Origin: Deltaproteobacteria bacterium
GTDB taxonomy: Bacteria > Myxococcota_A > UBA9160 > UBA4427
Length of the DNA stretch: 64,000 nucleotides
Reading direction: 5' to 3'
Assembly (NCBI GenBank): GCA_029261835.1
Contig: JAJDAO010000075.1
Span: 124,001 to 188,000 of the forward strand
Positions 44,907 to 53,941 of the stretch are shown here, in pieces. Each line of letters opens with the position of its first letter. Within the stretch, counting starts at the first letter, position 1. A program made the position numbers and the translations under genes. The notes under the pieces are model-generated. The model did no database searches, had not been told where the DNA came from, and saw only the letters and a list, made by a program, of their open reading frames with translations.

Positions 44907-46294
44907 CGCCCGTCCTCTCCCGGCAGACCGGCGAGCAGGGCGGGCCCGAGCTCGACGATGTCGCCTGCGCCCAGCGTGAGGACGAGATCTCCAGCGCAGA
45001 GTTCCTTCGGCAGTGTCTTCGCGATTTCATCCAGCTCCGCGACGAAGCGCACGTCGCGGTGACCGCTGCTGCGGATTGCTTCGGCCAGCCCACGACCGTC
45101 TATGCCGGGGATAGGATCGTCACCGGCGCCGTAGATCTCGCTGACGATCAGTAGGTCGCTGTCTTCGAACGCGTGGGCGAAATCATCGAAGCAGTCGCGC
45201 GTGCGGCTGTAGCGGTGGGGCTGGAAGATGGCCACGATGCGACCGTCGTGCAGACCGCGGGCAGCGCCGAGCGTGGCGCGCAGCTCGGCCGGATGGTGGG
45301 CGTAGTCGTCGATCACCGAGACGCCACCCGCGCTGCCCTTGCGTTCGAAGCGCCGCTGAACCCCGCCGAAGCTGGCAAGCGCTCGAGCCGCTTGCCCGAA
45401 CGGCACCTCGAGCTCCAGCGCGACCGCCAGAGCGGCCAGGGCATTGGCGACGTTGTGCCGCCCCGGCAGCGACAGGCGGATCGAGCCCAGCTCCTCTCCG
45501 CCCCGAACGACGCGGAATCGCGCGCCGGATCGTTCGACTTCGATGTCCAGCGCGACCAGGTCCGCCTCGCACGAGACGCCGTAGCTGACAGAGCTCCGGC
45601 TGACGCGGGGCAGGATGGCCTGGACACCCGGGTCGTCGGCGCACAGCACGCAGAGCCCCCAGAAGGGGATGCGATTGGTGAACTCGACGAAGGCCTCCTG
45701 TACTGCCTCGAAGCAGCCGTAGTGGTCCAGGTGCTCGGCGTCGATGTTGGTGACGACCGCGATCACCGGTGCAAGTCTGAGGAAGGAGCCGTCGCTCTCA
45801 TCCGCCTCCGCCACCATGAGATCGCCACGGCCGAACCGGGCACCGCTGGGATCCCCACGGCCACCCAGCACCCGCCCGCCGATCACGGCCGTCGGATCCA
45901 GACCGGCGGCTTCAAGTATGTGGGTGATGAGCGAGCTGGTCGTCGTCTTGCCATGGCTGCCCGCGACCGCGATGCCATGCCGGCCCCGCATGATCTCCGC
46001 CAGCATCTCGCCGCGCTCGACCACTGGGATTCCTCGTGCCCGAGCCTGCTGAATCTCCGGGTTGTCGCTGCGGATCGCCGACGAGTAGACCACGACCTGA
46101 CTGTCGCTTACGTTCGACTGATCGTGGCCGACGGAAACCTCGACTCCCAACTCGCGCAGGCGAGTCACGCCGGTGCCCGCACGCAGATCTGATCCGCTCA
46201 CTCGATAGCCCAGCGCGTGTAGCAGCTCGGCGATGCCGCACATGCCGATGCCGCCGATACCCACGAAGTGGATGCGCTGGATCTTGCGCTTCAC
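44903..46294 (-). CDS. murC: UDP-N-acetylmuramate-L-alanine ligase
   Basis: 463 aa Mur ligase adding L-Ala. N-terminal FVGIGGIGMCGIAELLH, ATP loop AGSHGKTTTSSLI, EADESDGSFL, C-terminal DDYAHHPAEL and QPHRYSRT. GTG 46294 gives the GTGA overlap with murG and has GGGAG 8 nt upstream; ATG 46324 would overlap murG by 34 nt. Confidence 0.95.
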   Translation of the reverse strand: MKRKIQRIHFVGIGGIGMCGIAELLHALGYRVSGSDLRAGTGVTRLRELGVEVSVGHDQSNVSDSQVVVYSSAIRSDNPEIQQARARGIPVVERGEMLAEIMRGRHGIAVAGSHGKTTTSSLITHILEAAGLDPTAVIGGRVLGGRGDPSGARFGRGDLMVAEADESDGSFLRLAPVIAVVTNIDAEHLDHYGCFEAVQEAFVEFTNRIPFWGLCVLCADDPGVQAILPRVSRSSVSYGVSCEADLVALDIEVERSGARFRVVRGGEELGSIRLSLPGRHNVANALAALAVALELEVPFGQAARALASFGGVQRRFERKGSAGGVSVIDDYAHHPAELRATLGAARGLHDGRIVAIFQPHRYSRTRDCFDDFAHAFEDSDLLIVSEIYGAGDDPIPGIDGRGLAEAIRSSGHRDVRFVAELDEIAKTLPKELCAGDLVLTLGAGDIVELGPALLAGLPGEDGR

Positions 46295-47388
46295 GTTCTC
46301 GTCTCCCCGATCAGCTCGAGGCACGCCTCGATCACCTGCTGAGCAGCCTGCGGCCGGGCGATCGAGCTGGTGGCGGCGCTCATCTCAGAGAGCTTGTCCG
46401 GCCGTGCCAGCAGAGCAGCGATCTCCTCTTCGAGCTGACTCGCGTCGAGTGGCCGCGAGTCGAGGCAGCGGGCGGCCCCGGCCGCGGCGAGGTCCTGCGC
46501 GTTGGCGGTCTGATGGTCGTCGGCGGCGAACGGATAGGGGATGAGCAGCGCCGGTAGGCCTGCCAGCGCGAGCTCCGCCACTGTCAGCGCTCCGGCTCGG
46601 CAAATGGCGAGGTCGGCCCAGAGATAGCGCGCGGGCATGTCGGGCTCGAAGGCAACCACCTCGGCCGATAGGCCGGCGTCACGGTAGGCGTCGGCGACAC
46701 GCCGGCGATCGGCCTCGCCCGCTTGATGAAAGATCTCCAGCGGTCGACCGGCCAGCCCACCCGCGATCTCCATCATGGCTTCGTTGATCTGACGGGCACC
46801 CTGACTGCCACCGAAGATCAGCAGGTGAAGCGGCATCTTCGGGGGCTCGCGTGCGGGCGCCTCCTCGAAGGCCGCGAGCAGTGCACGGCGCAGCGGGATG
46901 CCGACCTTTCGAATTCGATCGCGGTCCCCGCCGAGTCGTGCGACCGCGCGATCGAAGCCGACGAAGACGCGGCGAGCGAAGCGGGCCGTCAGGCGGTTCA
47001 CGCGACCCGGGATGGCGTTTGGCTCGATGAGCACCAGCGGTCTGCGAGTCAGCAGAGCAGCGAGGGCGGCGGGCATTGCGGCGTAGCCGCCGACCGAGAT
47101 CACCAGATCGGCCTGACAGCGGGTGAGCGCCGCACGGGCGCGACCGAGCTGAGCGAGAATGCCGGCGATGCCTCGCAGCTTGCCCAGAACGCCACGTCCC
47201 ATTACCTGCTGGCTGGGGAGCGCCAGTAGCTCGAAGCCCAGGGCGGGGACCAGCTCGACCTCGAGCCCGCGCTGCGATCCGATGAAGAGCAATCGATCGC
47301 CACGCTGTGCGATCGCTTCGGCGAGCGCCAACGCTGGCGTCACATGGCCGCCCGTCCCGCCCCCCGCGATCACCCAACTCAGCGCCAT
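46291..47388 (-). CDS. murG: Undecaprenyldiphospho-muramoylpentapeptide GlcNAc transferase
   Basis: 365 aa GT-B glycosyltransferase making lipid II at the inner face of the membrane. G loops IAGGGTGGHVTPALALAE and FGGSQGARQIN, then RAGALTVAELALAGLPALLIPYPFAADDHQTANA for UDP-GlcNAc binding. ATG 47388 gives a 10-nt overlap with ftsW. Confidence 0.95.
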   Translation of the reverse strand: MALSWVIAGGGTGGHVTPALALAEAIAQRGDRLLFIGSQRGLEVELVPALGFELLALPSQQVMGRGVLGKLRGIAGILAQLGRARAALTRCQADLVISVGGYAAMPAALAALLTRRPLVLIEPNAIPGRVNRLTARFARRVFVGFDRAVARLGGDRDRIRKVGIPLRRALLAAFEEAPAREPPKMPLHLLIFGGSQGARQINEAMMEIAGGLAGRPLEIFHQAGEADRRRVADAYRDAGLSAEVVAFEPDMPARYLWADLAICRAGALTVAELALAGLPALLIPYPFAADDHQTANAQDLAAAGAARCLDSRPLDASQLEEEIAALLARPDKLSEMSAATSSIARPQAAQQVIEACLELIGETRT

Positions 47389-48557
47389 GCGCGTCTTCCT
47401 CCGTCCGGTGCGGCCGCGTGTGCGCCTCGGGCCACGCCGAGCAGGAGTCCCAGAGCCGCGCAGCAAACCACCAGCGAGGTTCTGCCGTAGGAGAGGAAGG
47501 GCAGCGTGAGCCCTTTCGTCGGCAGCAGGCCCATCACCACCGAGGCGTTCACCAATGCCGGCACGGTCAGGAGAGCCGTCATGCCAAAGGCCACCAGAAG
47601 CGCAAAGCGATCCCGCGCTTGAGTGGCGATCCGGGTGCCCGCGAACAGCAGGGCCGCGAATGCCCCGAGGACGACGAGCACGCCAATCAGCCCGAGCTCC
47701 TCCGCCACCAGCGACAAGACGAAGTCGGTGTGGGCCTCGGGCAGGTAGGCGAGCTTCTGCTGGCCGTTTCCCAGCCCGACACCGAAGAGCCCGCCCCGGC
47801 CGAAGGCGACGAAGGACTGCACGAGCTGGAAGCCGTCACCGAGCGGTTGCTTCCACGGGTTCAGGAAGCCCGTGACTCGGCGCAGCGCGTAGTCATTGGC
47901 GGCGATGAAGAGCGCAAGGACCAGGAGTGACAGAGCACCCGGGACGATCAGTCGCGCCAGCTTGGTGCCGCCCGCCACGAGCATCAGGGCCACCAGACTC
48001 GCGAGCAGCACGGCATTGCCGAGGTCCGGTTGCAGCAAGAGGAGGCCGACGGGCGGTATCGCGAGCGCACCGGCCCACAGTGTGCGCCGTGCGCCGAGCT
48101 CGCTATGACCTTCCCGCTTGGCGATGACCGCCGCCACGCCCAGCACCGTGGCGCACTTGGCCAGCTCGACCGGCTGGAAGCGGAAGCCGAGGCCCGGCAG
48201 AGCGAGCCAGCGCTGTGCTCCATTGACTTCGACTCCCAAGATCGCAGTCAGCGCAAGCAGCAGCAGGCTGAAGGCCCACAGTGGCAGGGCCAACCGGCGC
48301 CAGACCCGGATGGGTACGAGCAGCGTCGTGCACGCAACGCAGAGGCCGAATAGCAGAGCGCTCACGTGCTGCGCGAAGAGCGGCGGGATGTTCTGCTCGA
48401 GCGCCAGGGCGGCGGTGGTGCTGTAGCTCATCACCACGCCCACGGAGATCAGCACCAGGGCTGCCGTGGCCACGCCACCGTCCAGCGAGCCGAGGAGTCG
48501 ATCTCGGGCCGGGCTTTCGTTGGGCCGACGGCTGCTCTTCGCGCTCGCGTGCCTCAC
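47379..48557 (-). CDS. ftsW: Peptidoglycan glycosyltransferase FtsW
   Basis: 392 aa SEDS protein with ten predicted helices. Family motifs: NGAQRWLALPGLGFRFQPVE, FLNPWKQPLGDGFQLVQS, LPEAHTDFVLSLVAEELG with the catalytic-type aspartate, and LPFLSYGRTSLVV near the end. Partner of FtsI in septal glycan synthesis. GTG overlaps the murD stop (GTGA). Confidence 0.95.
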   Translation of the reverse strand: MRHASAKSSRRPNESPARDRLLGSLDGGVATAALVLISVGVVMSYSTTAALALEQNIPPLFAQHVSALLFGLCVACTTLLVPIRVWRRLALPLWAFSLLLLALTAILGVEVNGAQRWLALPGLGFRFQPVELAKCATVLGVAAVIAKREGHSELGARRTLWAGALAIPPVGLLLLQPDLGNAVLLASLVALMLVAGGTKLARLIVPGALSLLVLALFIAANDYALRRVTGFLNPWKQPLGDGFQLVQSFVAFGRGGLFGVGLGNGQQKLAYLPEAHTDFVLSLVAEELGLIGVLVVLGAFAALLFAGTRIATQARDRFALLVAFGMTALLTVPALVNASVVMGLLPTKGLTLPFLSYGRTSLVVCCAALGLLLGVARGAHAAAPDGGRRAWR

Positions 48558-49900
48558 GGGTTCTCTTCCGCGGCGAGGCGTTCGACCGCGCTCCGGAAGC
48601 GCTCGCCGCGCTCCTCGAAGCTCGCGAATTGGTCGAAGCTTGCGCAGGCCGGCGCGAGCAGCACGACGTTGCCCGACTCCGCGTATTCCGCTGCCCGCCG
48701 TACGGCCTGCTCCAGATCTGCCATGCGCTCACTCGGCACGCGTTTCGCCAGAGCGCGTTCGAGCACCGCAGTCGCCTCTCCGATCAGCAGGGCCACGCGC
48801 ACGCGGTCCGCGGCAGCGCTGGCCAGAGCATCGAAGTCCAGGCCTTTGTCACGCCCTCCAGCGATCCAGACCAGAGGCTGCGCGAAGCTCTCGAGCGAAC
48901 GCAGTGCCGCACCCGGGTTGGTGGCCTTGGAGTCGTTTACCCAGCGCACTCCGTTGATTACCCCCAGGAGCTCGCACCGATGAGGCAGGCCGCGAAAGTC
49001 GGCCAGTGCCGTCAGAGCGAGGGCGGGATCCGCGCCCAGCGCCCAGACCGCTGTCAGCGCGGCGAGTGCGTTCTCCAGGTTGTGTCGCCCCTCGACTGGA
49101 AACGAGTCGAGTGACAGACGGTGCAGCTCGCGCGGGCCCCGCAGCACCACGGCTCCGGTATCGATCCAGGCGGCTCGCTCGGACGGGGAATCGATCAGCG
49201 GCTTGCGCAGGCTGATGGGGATCACCTGGCCTCGGGTGGCGTCGGCGAACTCGCGTACGAGCGGATCGTCGAAGTTGAGCACCGCCACGTCCTCTGCGCG
49301 CTGATTCGCCAGTATGCGGCGCTTGGCCGCTACGTAGCTCTCGAAGTCGCCGTGTCGGTCGAGGTGATCGGGTGAGAGATTGAGTACCACGGCAACCTCG
49401 GGGCGAAACGCCTCCGTACTCTCGAGCTGGAAGGAGGAGACCTCGAGCACGGCGAAATCCAGCGCCTGCCCGGGCAGTGACAGGGCGGCTGTCCCGACAT
49501 TGCCCGCTGCCCGGGCCCGGTAGCGCGCCGCCCGCAACATTGCCTCGATCAGCAACACGGTGGTCGATTTGCCGTTGGTTCCGGTCACGGCGACGATCGG
49601 GATTTCGAGCGCCCGATAAGCGAGCTCGATGTCGCCCCACACGCTGCGCGCCGCCGGCCGGTAGCGCTGCGTCGAGACCCCGGGGCTCGGCACGGTCACG
49701 TCGAAGTCGGCGGCGTCGGGAAAAGGCTGGCCCGTGCGCAGCTCGACCGCCGGATCGAGCTCGCCCAGGCTCGCCAGCTCGGTGTCGCGGCGCTCGTCTG
49801 CCGCCACCACGCGCGCACCCCGCTGCGCGCAGAAGTTGGCTGCGCTGCGTCCCGAAACCCCGAGACCGAGCACGAGCACACTCTTGTCGGCGAGCTCCAT
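48554..49900 (-). CDS. murD: UDP-N-acetylmuramoyl-L-alanine-D-glutamate ligase
   Basis: 448 aa. Adds D-Glu to UDP-MurNAc-L-Ala. ATP loop VTGTNGKSTTVLLIEA, LNLSPDHLDRHGDFE, VNDSKATNPGAALRSLESF and IAGGRDKGLDFDAL are present. ATG 49900 with GGAG 6 nt upstream. 19 nt downstream of mraY. Confidence 0.95.
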   Translation of the reverse strand: MELADKSVLVLGLGVSGRSAANFCAQRGARVVAADERRDTELASLGELDPAVELRTGQPFPDAADFDVTVPSPGVSTQRYRPAARSVWGDIELAYRALEIPIVAVTGTNGKSTTVLLIEAMLRAARYRARAAGNVGTAALSLPGQALDFAVLEVSSFQLESTEAFRPEVAVVLNLSPDHLDRHGDFESYVAAKRRILANQRAEDVAVLNFDDPLVREFADATRGQVIPISLRKPLIDSPSERAAWIDTGAVVLRGPRELHRLSLDSFPVEGRHNLENALAALTAVWALGADPALALTALADFRGLPHRCELLGVINGVRWVNDSKATNPGAALRSLESFAQPLVWIAGGRDKGLDFDALASAAADRVRVALLIGEATAVLERALAKRVPSERMADLEQAVRRAAEYAESGNVVLLAPACASFDQFASFEERGERFRSAVERLAAEENP

Positions 49901-49919
49901 GTTTCTCTCCGCCCCCGAC

Positions 49920-50993
49920 TCAGCGCAGCTTCAGTGACGAGAGTGCCACTAGACCGAGGATGATGGAGACGATCCAGAAGCGGACCACGATCTTCTGTTC
50001 TGCCCACCCGAGCTTCTCATAGTGGTGGTGGATCGGCGCCATCAGAAACACACGTCTGCCGGTCAGCTTGAAGAACGCCACCTGAATGATCACCGAGAGC
50101 GCCTCCGCCACGAACACGCCCCCGACGACGGCGAGCAGGATCTCCTGGCGGATCAGCACCGCGATCGTTCCGAGCGCGCCGCCCAGCGCCAGGGCGCCGA
50201 CATCACCCATGAAGAGGTCCGCTGGAGAGGCGTTGAACCAGAGAAAGCCGAGGCCACCGCCAACAAGTGCCCCACAGAAGATCGCGAGCTGGCCTGCCCC
50301 CGGTACGTTCTTGATGGCGAGGTACTCCGCGATGTTCACATGCCCCGCGGCATAGGCCAGGAAGAGGAAGGTACCCGCCGAGATCATTACCGGACCGATC
50401 GCCAGACCGTCGAGCCCGTCGGTAAGGTTCACGCCATTGCTGGCTGCCACGATGATGAACGTGGCCAGCGGTATGTAGAGCCAGCCGATGTTGGGCGTGA
50501 AGTTCTTGAAGAACGGGACTGCGAGCTCATGGTCGAAGGCTGGGCTGGTGTAGATCGCGATCGCCACGCAAAGCGCCAGTAGAACCTGCCAGAAGAGCTT
50601 GGCCCGCACGGAGATGCCGGCGCTGTGCTGCTGCGTCACTTTGCGATAGTCATCGACGAAGCCGAGCACGCCGTAGCCCGTCGTCAGTCCCAGCACGATC
50701 CAGACGAACCGGTTGGTCAGGTCGGCCCAAAGAAGCACCGAAACGGCCAACGAAAGCAGGATCAGCAAGCCGCCCATCGTCGGGGTGCCCGCCTTGTCCT
50801 GGTGATCTGGGCCGATCTCCCGGATCGGCTGACCCATGCGCAGAGCTGCGAGCTTGCGGATCAGCCAGGGGCCGACCATGAACGAGATGAAGAGGGCGGT
50901 CAGCGTCGCCGCGGCGGTGCGGAACGTGATGTAGCGAACCACGTTGAAGCCGCCGAATTGGTCCGCCATCGGATAGAGTAGGTGGTAGAGCAT
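49920..50993 (-). CDS. mraY: Phospho-N-acetylmuramoyl-pentapeptide transferase
   Basis: 357 aa, ten-helix membrane enzyme making lipid I. Catalytic motifs FVDDYRKVT (D-D pair), NLTDGLDGLA and the HHH motif MAPIHHHYEKLGW. Its ATG follows the murF stop directly. Confidence 0.96.
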   Translation of the reverse strand: MLYHLLYPMADQFGGFNVVRYITFRTAAATLTALFISFMVGPWLIRKLAALRMGQPIREIGPDHQDKAGTPTMGGLLILLSLAVSVLLWADLTNRFVWIVLGLTTGYGVLGFVDDYRKVTQQHSAGISVRAKLFWQVLLALCVAIAIYTSPAFDHELAVPFFKNFTPNIGWLYIPLATFIIVAASNGVNLTDGLDGLAIGPVMISAGTFLFLAYAAGHVNIAEYLAIKNVPGAGQLAIFCGALVGGGLGFLWFNASPADLFMGDVGALALGGALGTIAVLIRQEILLAVVGGVFVAEALSVIIQVAFFKLTGRRVFLMAPIHHHYEKLGWAEQKIVVRFWIVSIILGLVALSSLKLR

Positions 50994-52397
50994 CTAGCGG
51001 TTCTCCTCGCTGACCAGCGTCGCCACCACGCGCTCCATCTGCATCGCGCGCGATCCCTTGACCAGAATCCAGTCTTCGGGCGCGATCTGCCGCCCAATGT
51101 CGTGGCCCAACTCTTCGTGTTCGGCTGCGACGTGGATACGCGCCGGATCCATCCCCGCTTCAAGTGCCCCGGCCGCCACGCTGTCGGCGCGCTCGCCCAG
51201 GAGGAAGAGGAAGTCGATTCCCAGCCGCGCCGCCAGACGCCCGGCGTCGCTGTGCGCGCCACTCGCCGCTTCGCCCAGCTCGCCCATGTCTCCCAGCACC
51301 GCGAAACCTCGGCCCGCGCCCTTGAGCTTTGCCAGGCTCTCGAGTGCGCTGCACATGGATTGCGGATTTGCGTTGTAGCTGTCGTCGATCACCCACGTAC
51401 CATTGAAACCTCTGCGGCAGGCCATGCGGCCGGGCACGTGCTGGTGCCGCTCGAGCCCCGTTGCCACATCGGCCAGCTCACCGCCCGCCGCCAGCGCTGC
51501 CGCCGCTGCCGCCAGGGCGTTGATCACTGTGGTCTCGGCCAGGCCCCGCACGCGGATGGCGAGCCTGCCGGAGGCGGTCACGAGTTCGAAGCCGAACTCG
51601 CCGCCGTCGAGAAAACGCACATGCTCTGCGGTGACGTCCGCACCGGGTTGGCGACCGAAGCTCACCACACGTCCGGGTGCCCGCTGCGCCTGCCGCGCCA
51701 CGCGCTCATCGTCACGGTTGATCACCGCGACACCTGCTGGCTGCAGCGCTGCGATCAGGTCGCCCTTCTCCTGCGCGATCTCCTGCTGGCTGCCGAGGTG
51801 CTCGATGTGCGCGGTTCCCACGTTGGTGACGACGGCGACATTCGGTCCGGCTATGCCGGCCAGCCGGGCGATCTCGCCGCGGTGATTCATCCCCAGTTCG
51901 ACGACGGCGCAGCGCTGGTCAGGTTGTCGTGAGAGCAGTGTGAGAGGGAGGCCGAACTCGTTGTTGAGGTTGCCCTCGTTCTTGAGGCACGGGGCCGCCA
52001 CCGACAGGATCGCATGACACATTTCTTTGGTCGTTGTCTTGCCATTGCTGCCCGTGATGGCCACCAGAGGTCCGCCAAAGCCGGCGCGATGCCCTGCCGC
52101 CAACGCGCCGAGCGCCGCGGTCGTGTCATCCACGCCGATCACGGGTACGCCGCGGGGGGGCTTGTTCTCGCGCAGCCAGCCGCGTTCGACCAGCAGTGCG
52201 GCCGCTCCCGCTTCGCCCGCCGCGGCGAGGAAGCGGTGCGCGTCGTGCCGGTCGCCGCGGATGGCCACGAAGAGCTGTCCGGGCTCGAGCGTGCGCGTGT
52301 TGATCGAGACGCCGTTGAGGACGGTCTCGCTCTCTCCTCCCGGCGAGCTGCCGTCGGTCCACTTGAGCAGGTCGCCGATCGAGAAGGGGACGCTCAC
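50994..52397 (-). CDS. murF: UDP-MurNAc-tripeptide-D-alanyl-D-alanine ligase
   Basis: 467 aa. Adds D-Ala-D-Ala. ATP loop ITGSNGKTTTKEMCHAIL, NLNNEFGLPLTLL, ELGMNHRGEIARLA, DDSYNANPQSM and LGDMGELG. Its substrate dipeptide must come from a Ddl encoded elsewhere. GTG overlaps the murE stop (GTGA). Confidence 0.95.
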   Translation of the reverse strand: MSVPFSIGDLLKWTDGSSPGGESETVLNGVSINTRTLEPGQLFVAIRGDRHDAHRFLAAAGEAGAAALLVERGWLRENKPPRGVPVIGVDDTTAALGALAAGHRAGFGGPLVAITGSNGKTTTKEMCHAILSVAAPCLKNEGNLNNEFGLPLTLLSRQPDQRCAVVELGMNHRGEIARLAGIAGPNVAVVTNVGTAHIEHLGSQQEIAQEKGDLIAALQPAGVAVINRDDERVARQAQRAPGRVVSFGRQPGADVTAEHVRFLDGGEFGFELVTASGRLAIRVRGLAETTVINALAAAAAALAAGGELADVATGLERHQHVPGRMACRRGFNGTWVIDDSYNANPQSMCSALESLAKLKGAGRGFAVLGDMGELGEAASGAHSDAGRLAARLGIDFLFLLGERADSVAAGALEAGMDPARIHVAAEHEELGHDIGRQIAPEDWILVKGSRAMQMERVVATLVSEENR

Positions 52398-53941
52398 GAA
52401 TTGCCTCCCCGGCTCAGTGCCGTGCGGGCCTCGCTGCGGTCGTCGAACGGAAGCTTCTCGCGACCGATGATCTGGTAATCCTCATGGCCTTTGCCCGCCA
52501 GCACGACCGTGTCCTCCGGTCGAGCGAGCGCGATGGCCCGGGCGATCGCCTCGCGGCGGTCGGGAATCACCGCGTAGCCGCTCTCCCGGGCCTCGAGTTC
52601 GTCCGGGTCGATGCGCTCGAGTGCCGCCAGCCCGCGCTCGACATCCTGCAGAATCCGGTCTGGATCTTCGGTACGCGGGTTGTCGTTGGTCGCAATGGCG
52701 AGATCGCTCGAGCGCGCGACGGCTTCTGCCATCAGTGGCCGCTTGGCCCGATCGCGGTCTCCCCCGCAGCCGAATACCGTGACGAGTCGACCGCGGCACA
52801 GCGGGCGCGCGGCGCCCAGGAGTTTCTCCACAGCGTCGGGTGTGTGGGCGTAATCGACGATCACGGTTGGCGAGGACTGGCCCGTGCCCTTGACGACTTC
52901 CATGCGACCGGGAACCTGGGGACAGGCGGCAACGCCGGCGGCAATGTGCCGTGGCTCGACGTCGAGAGCCTCGGCGATGCCGCAGGCCACGAGCAGGTTC
53001 TCCAGGTTGAAGTCTCCCACCAGCGGGAGCTGCAGCGCGAGTGGGCCCGAGGGCAGCACGACGCGTACGCGGCTGCCTTCCAGCCGCACGTCCGCTTCGA
53101 GCAAGCGGACCTCCGCCTCTGCTGCCTTCTCGCCCGAGCAGCGCAATACGCGGGCGCCTCCGTCGCGGGCGGCGGCGATGAAGGAATCCGCTGATGCATC
53201 GTCGATATTCACCACGGCCTGACCGCCGGGAACCATCCGCTCGCGAAAGAGCAGCGCCTTGGATGCCGCGTAGGCCTGCATGTCGCCGTGGAAGTCGAGG
53301 TGGTCCTGAGTGAGATTCGTGAAGGCAGCGACACGAAAATGGCAGCCGCTCACGCGACCGAGTTCGAGACCATGGGAGGAGACCTCCATCACAACCGCTT
53401 CGACATTCTCGGTGCACATCGAGCGCAAGGTGCGCTGTAGGTCGAGGCTCTCTGGTGTCGTGTTCACGGCCGGAATGCGCTCGCCGGCGTAGCGGATCTC
53501 CACAGTGCCGATCAGACCCGTTCTCAACCCCGCTTGGGCGAGGATCGACTCGACGAGGTATGCCGTGCTGGTCTTGCCGTTGGTTCCGGTAACACCGATG
53601 AGAGTCAGATCCTTGGCGGGTTCGCCGAAGAAGCGCACAGCGATCGGCGCCATTGCACGGCGGCTGTCGGGCACGATCGCTGCGGGGCGGTCTCCCAGAA
53701 CCGCGGCGTCGGGCGGGCGCTCGGCCAGCACCGCCGCCGCTCCCATCGTGACCGCGCGCGTGACGTAGTCATGCCCGTCGCTCACCGCCCCGGCGAGTGC
53801 GATGAACAGATCGCCGGGTGCCACACGGCGCGAGTCGTAGCTGATGCCTCGGATCAGAGGATCGGCCGCCGGATCACTCCGCACCCATGCGCGCGGGGCG
53901 AGCTTCTGCGGAAGTACCGCGAGGAGTGAGGAGAGTCGCAC
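52394..53941 (-). CDS. murE: UDP-MurNAc-tripeptide synthetase, meso-diaminopimelate-adding
   Basis: 515 aa. ATP loop GVTGTNGKTSTAYLVESI, NLTQDHLDFHG, VIVDYAHTPDAVEKLL, FGCGGDRDRAKRPLM. The amino-acid selector reads DNPR (TNDNPRTEDPDRIL), which marks meso-DAP specificity. GTG directly after the ftsI stop. Confidence 0.96.
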   Translation of the reverse strand: MRLSSLLAVLPQKLAPRAWVRSDPAADPLIRGISYDSRRVAPGDLFIALAGAVSDGHDYVTRAVTMGAAAVLAERPPDAAVLGDRPAAIVPDSRRAMAPIAVRFFGEPAKDLTLIGVTGTNGKTSTAYLVESILAQAGLRTGLIGTVEIRYAGERIPAVNTTPESLDLQRTLRSMCTENVEAVVMEVSSHGLELGRVSGCHFRVAAFTNLTQDHLDFHGDMQAYAASKALLFRERMVPGGQAVVNIDDASADSFIAAARDGGARVLRCSGEKAAEAEVRLLEADVRLEGSRVRVVLPSGPLALQLPLVGDFNLENLLVACGIAEALDVEPRHIAAGVAACPQVPGRMEVVKGTGQSSPTVIVDYAHTPDAVEKLLGAARPLCRGRLVTVFGCGGDRDRAKRPLMAEAVARSSDLAIATNDNPRTEDPDRILQDVERGLAALERIDPDELEARESGYAVIPDRREAIARAIALARPEDTVVLAGKGHEDYQIIGREKLPFDDRSEARTALSRGGNS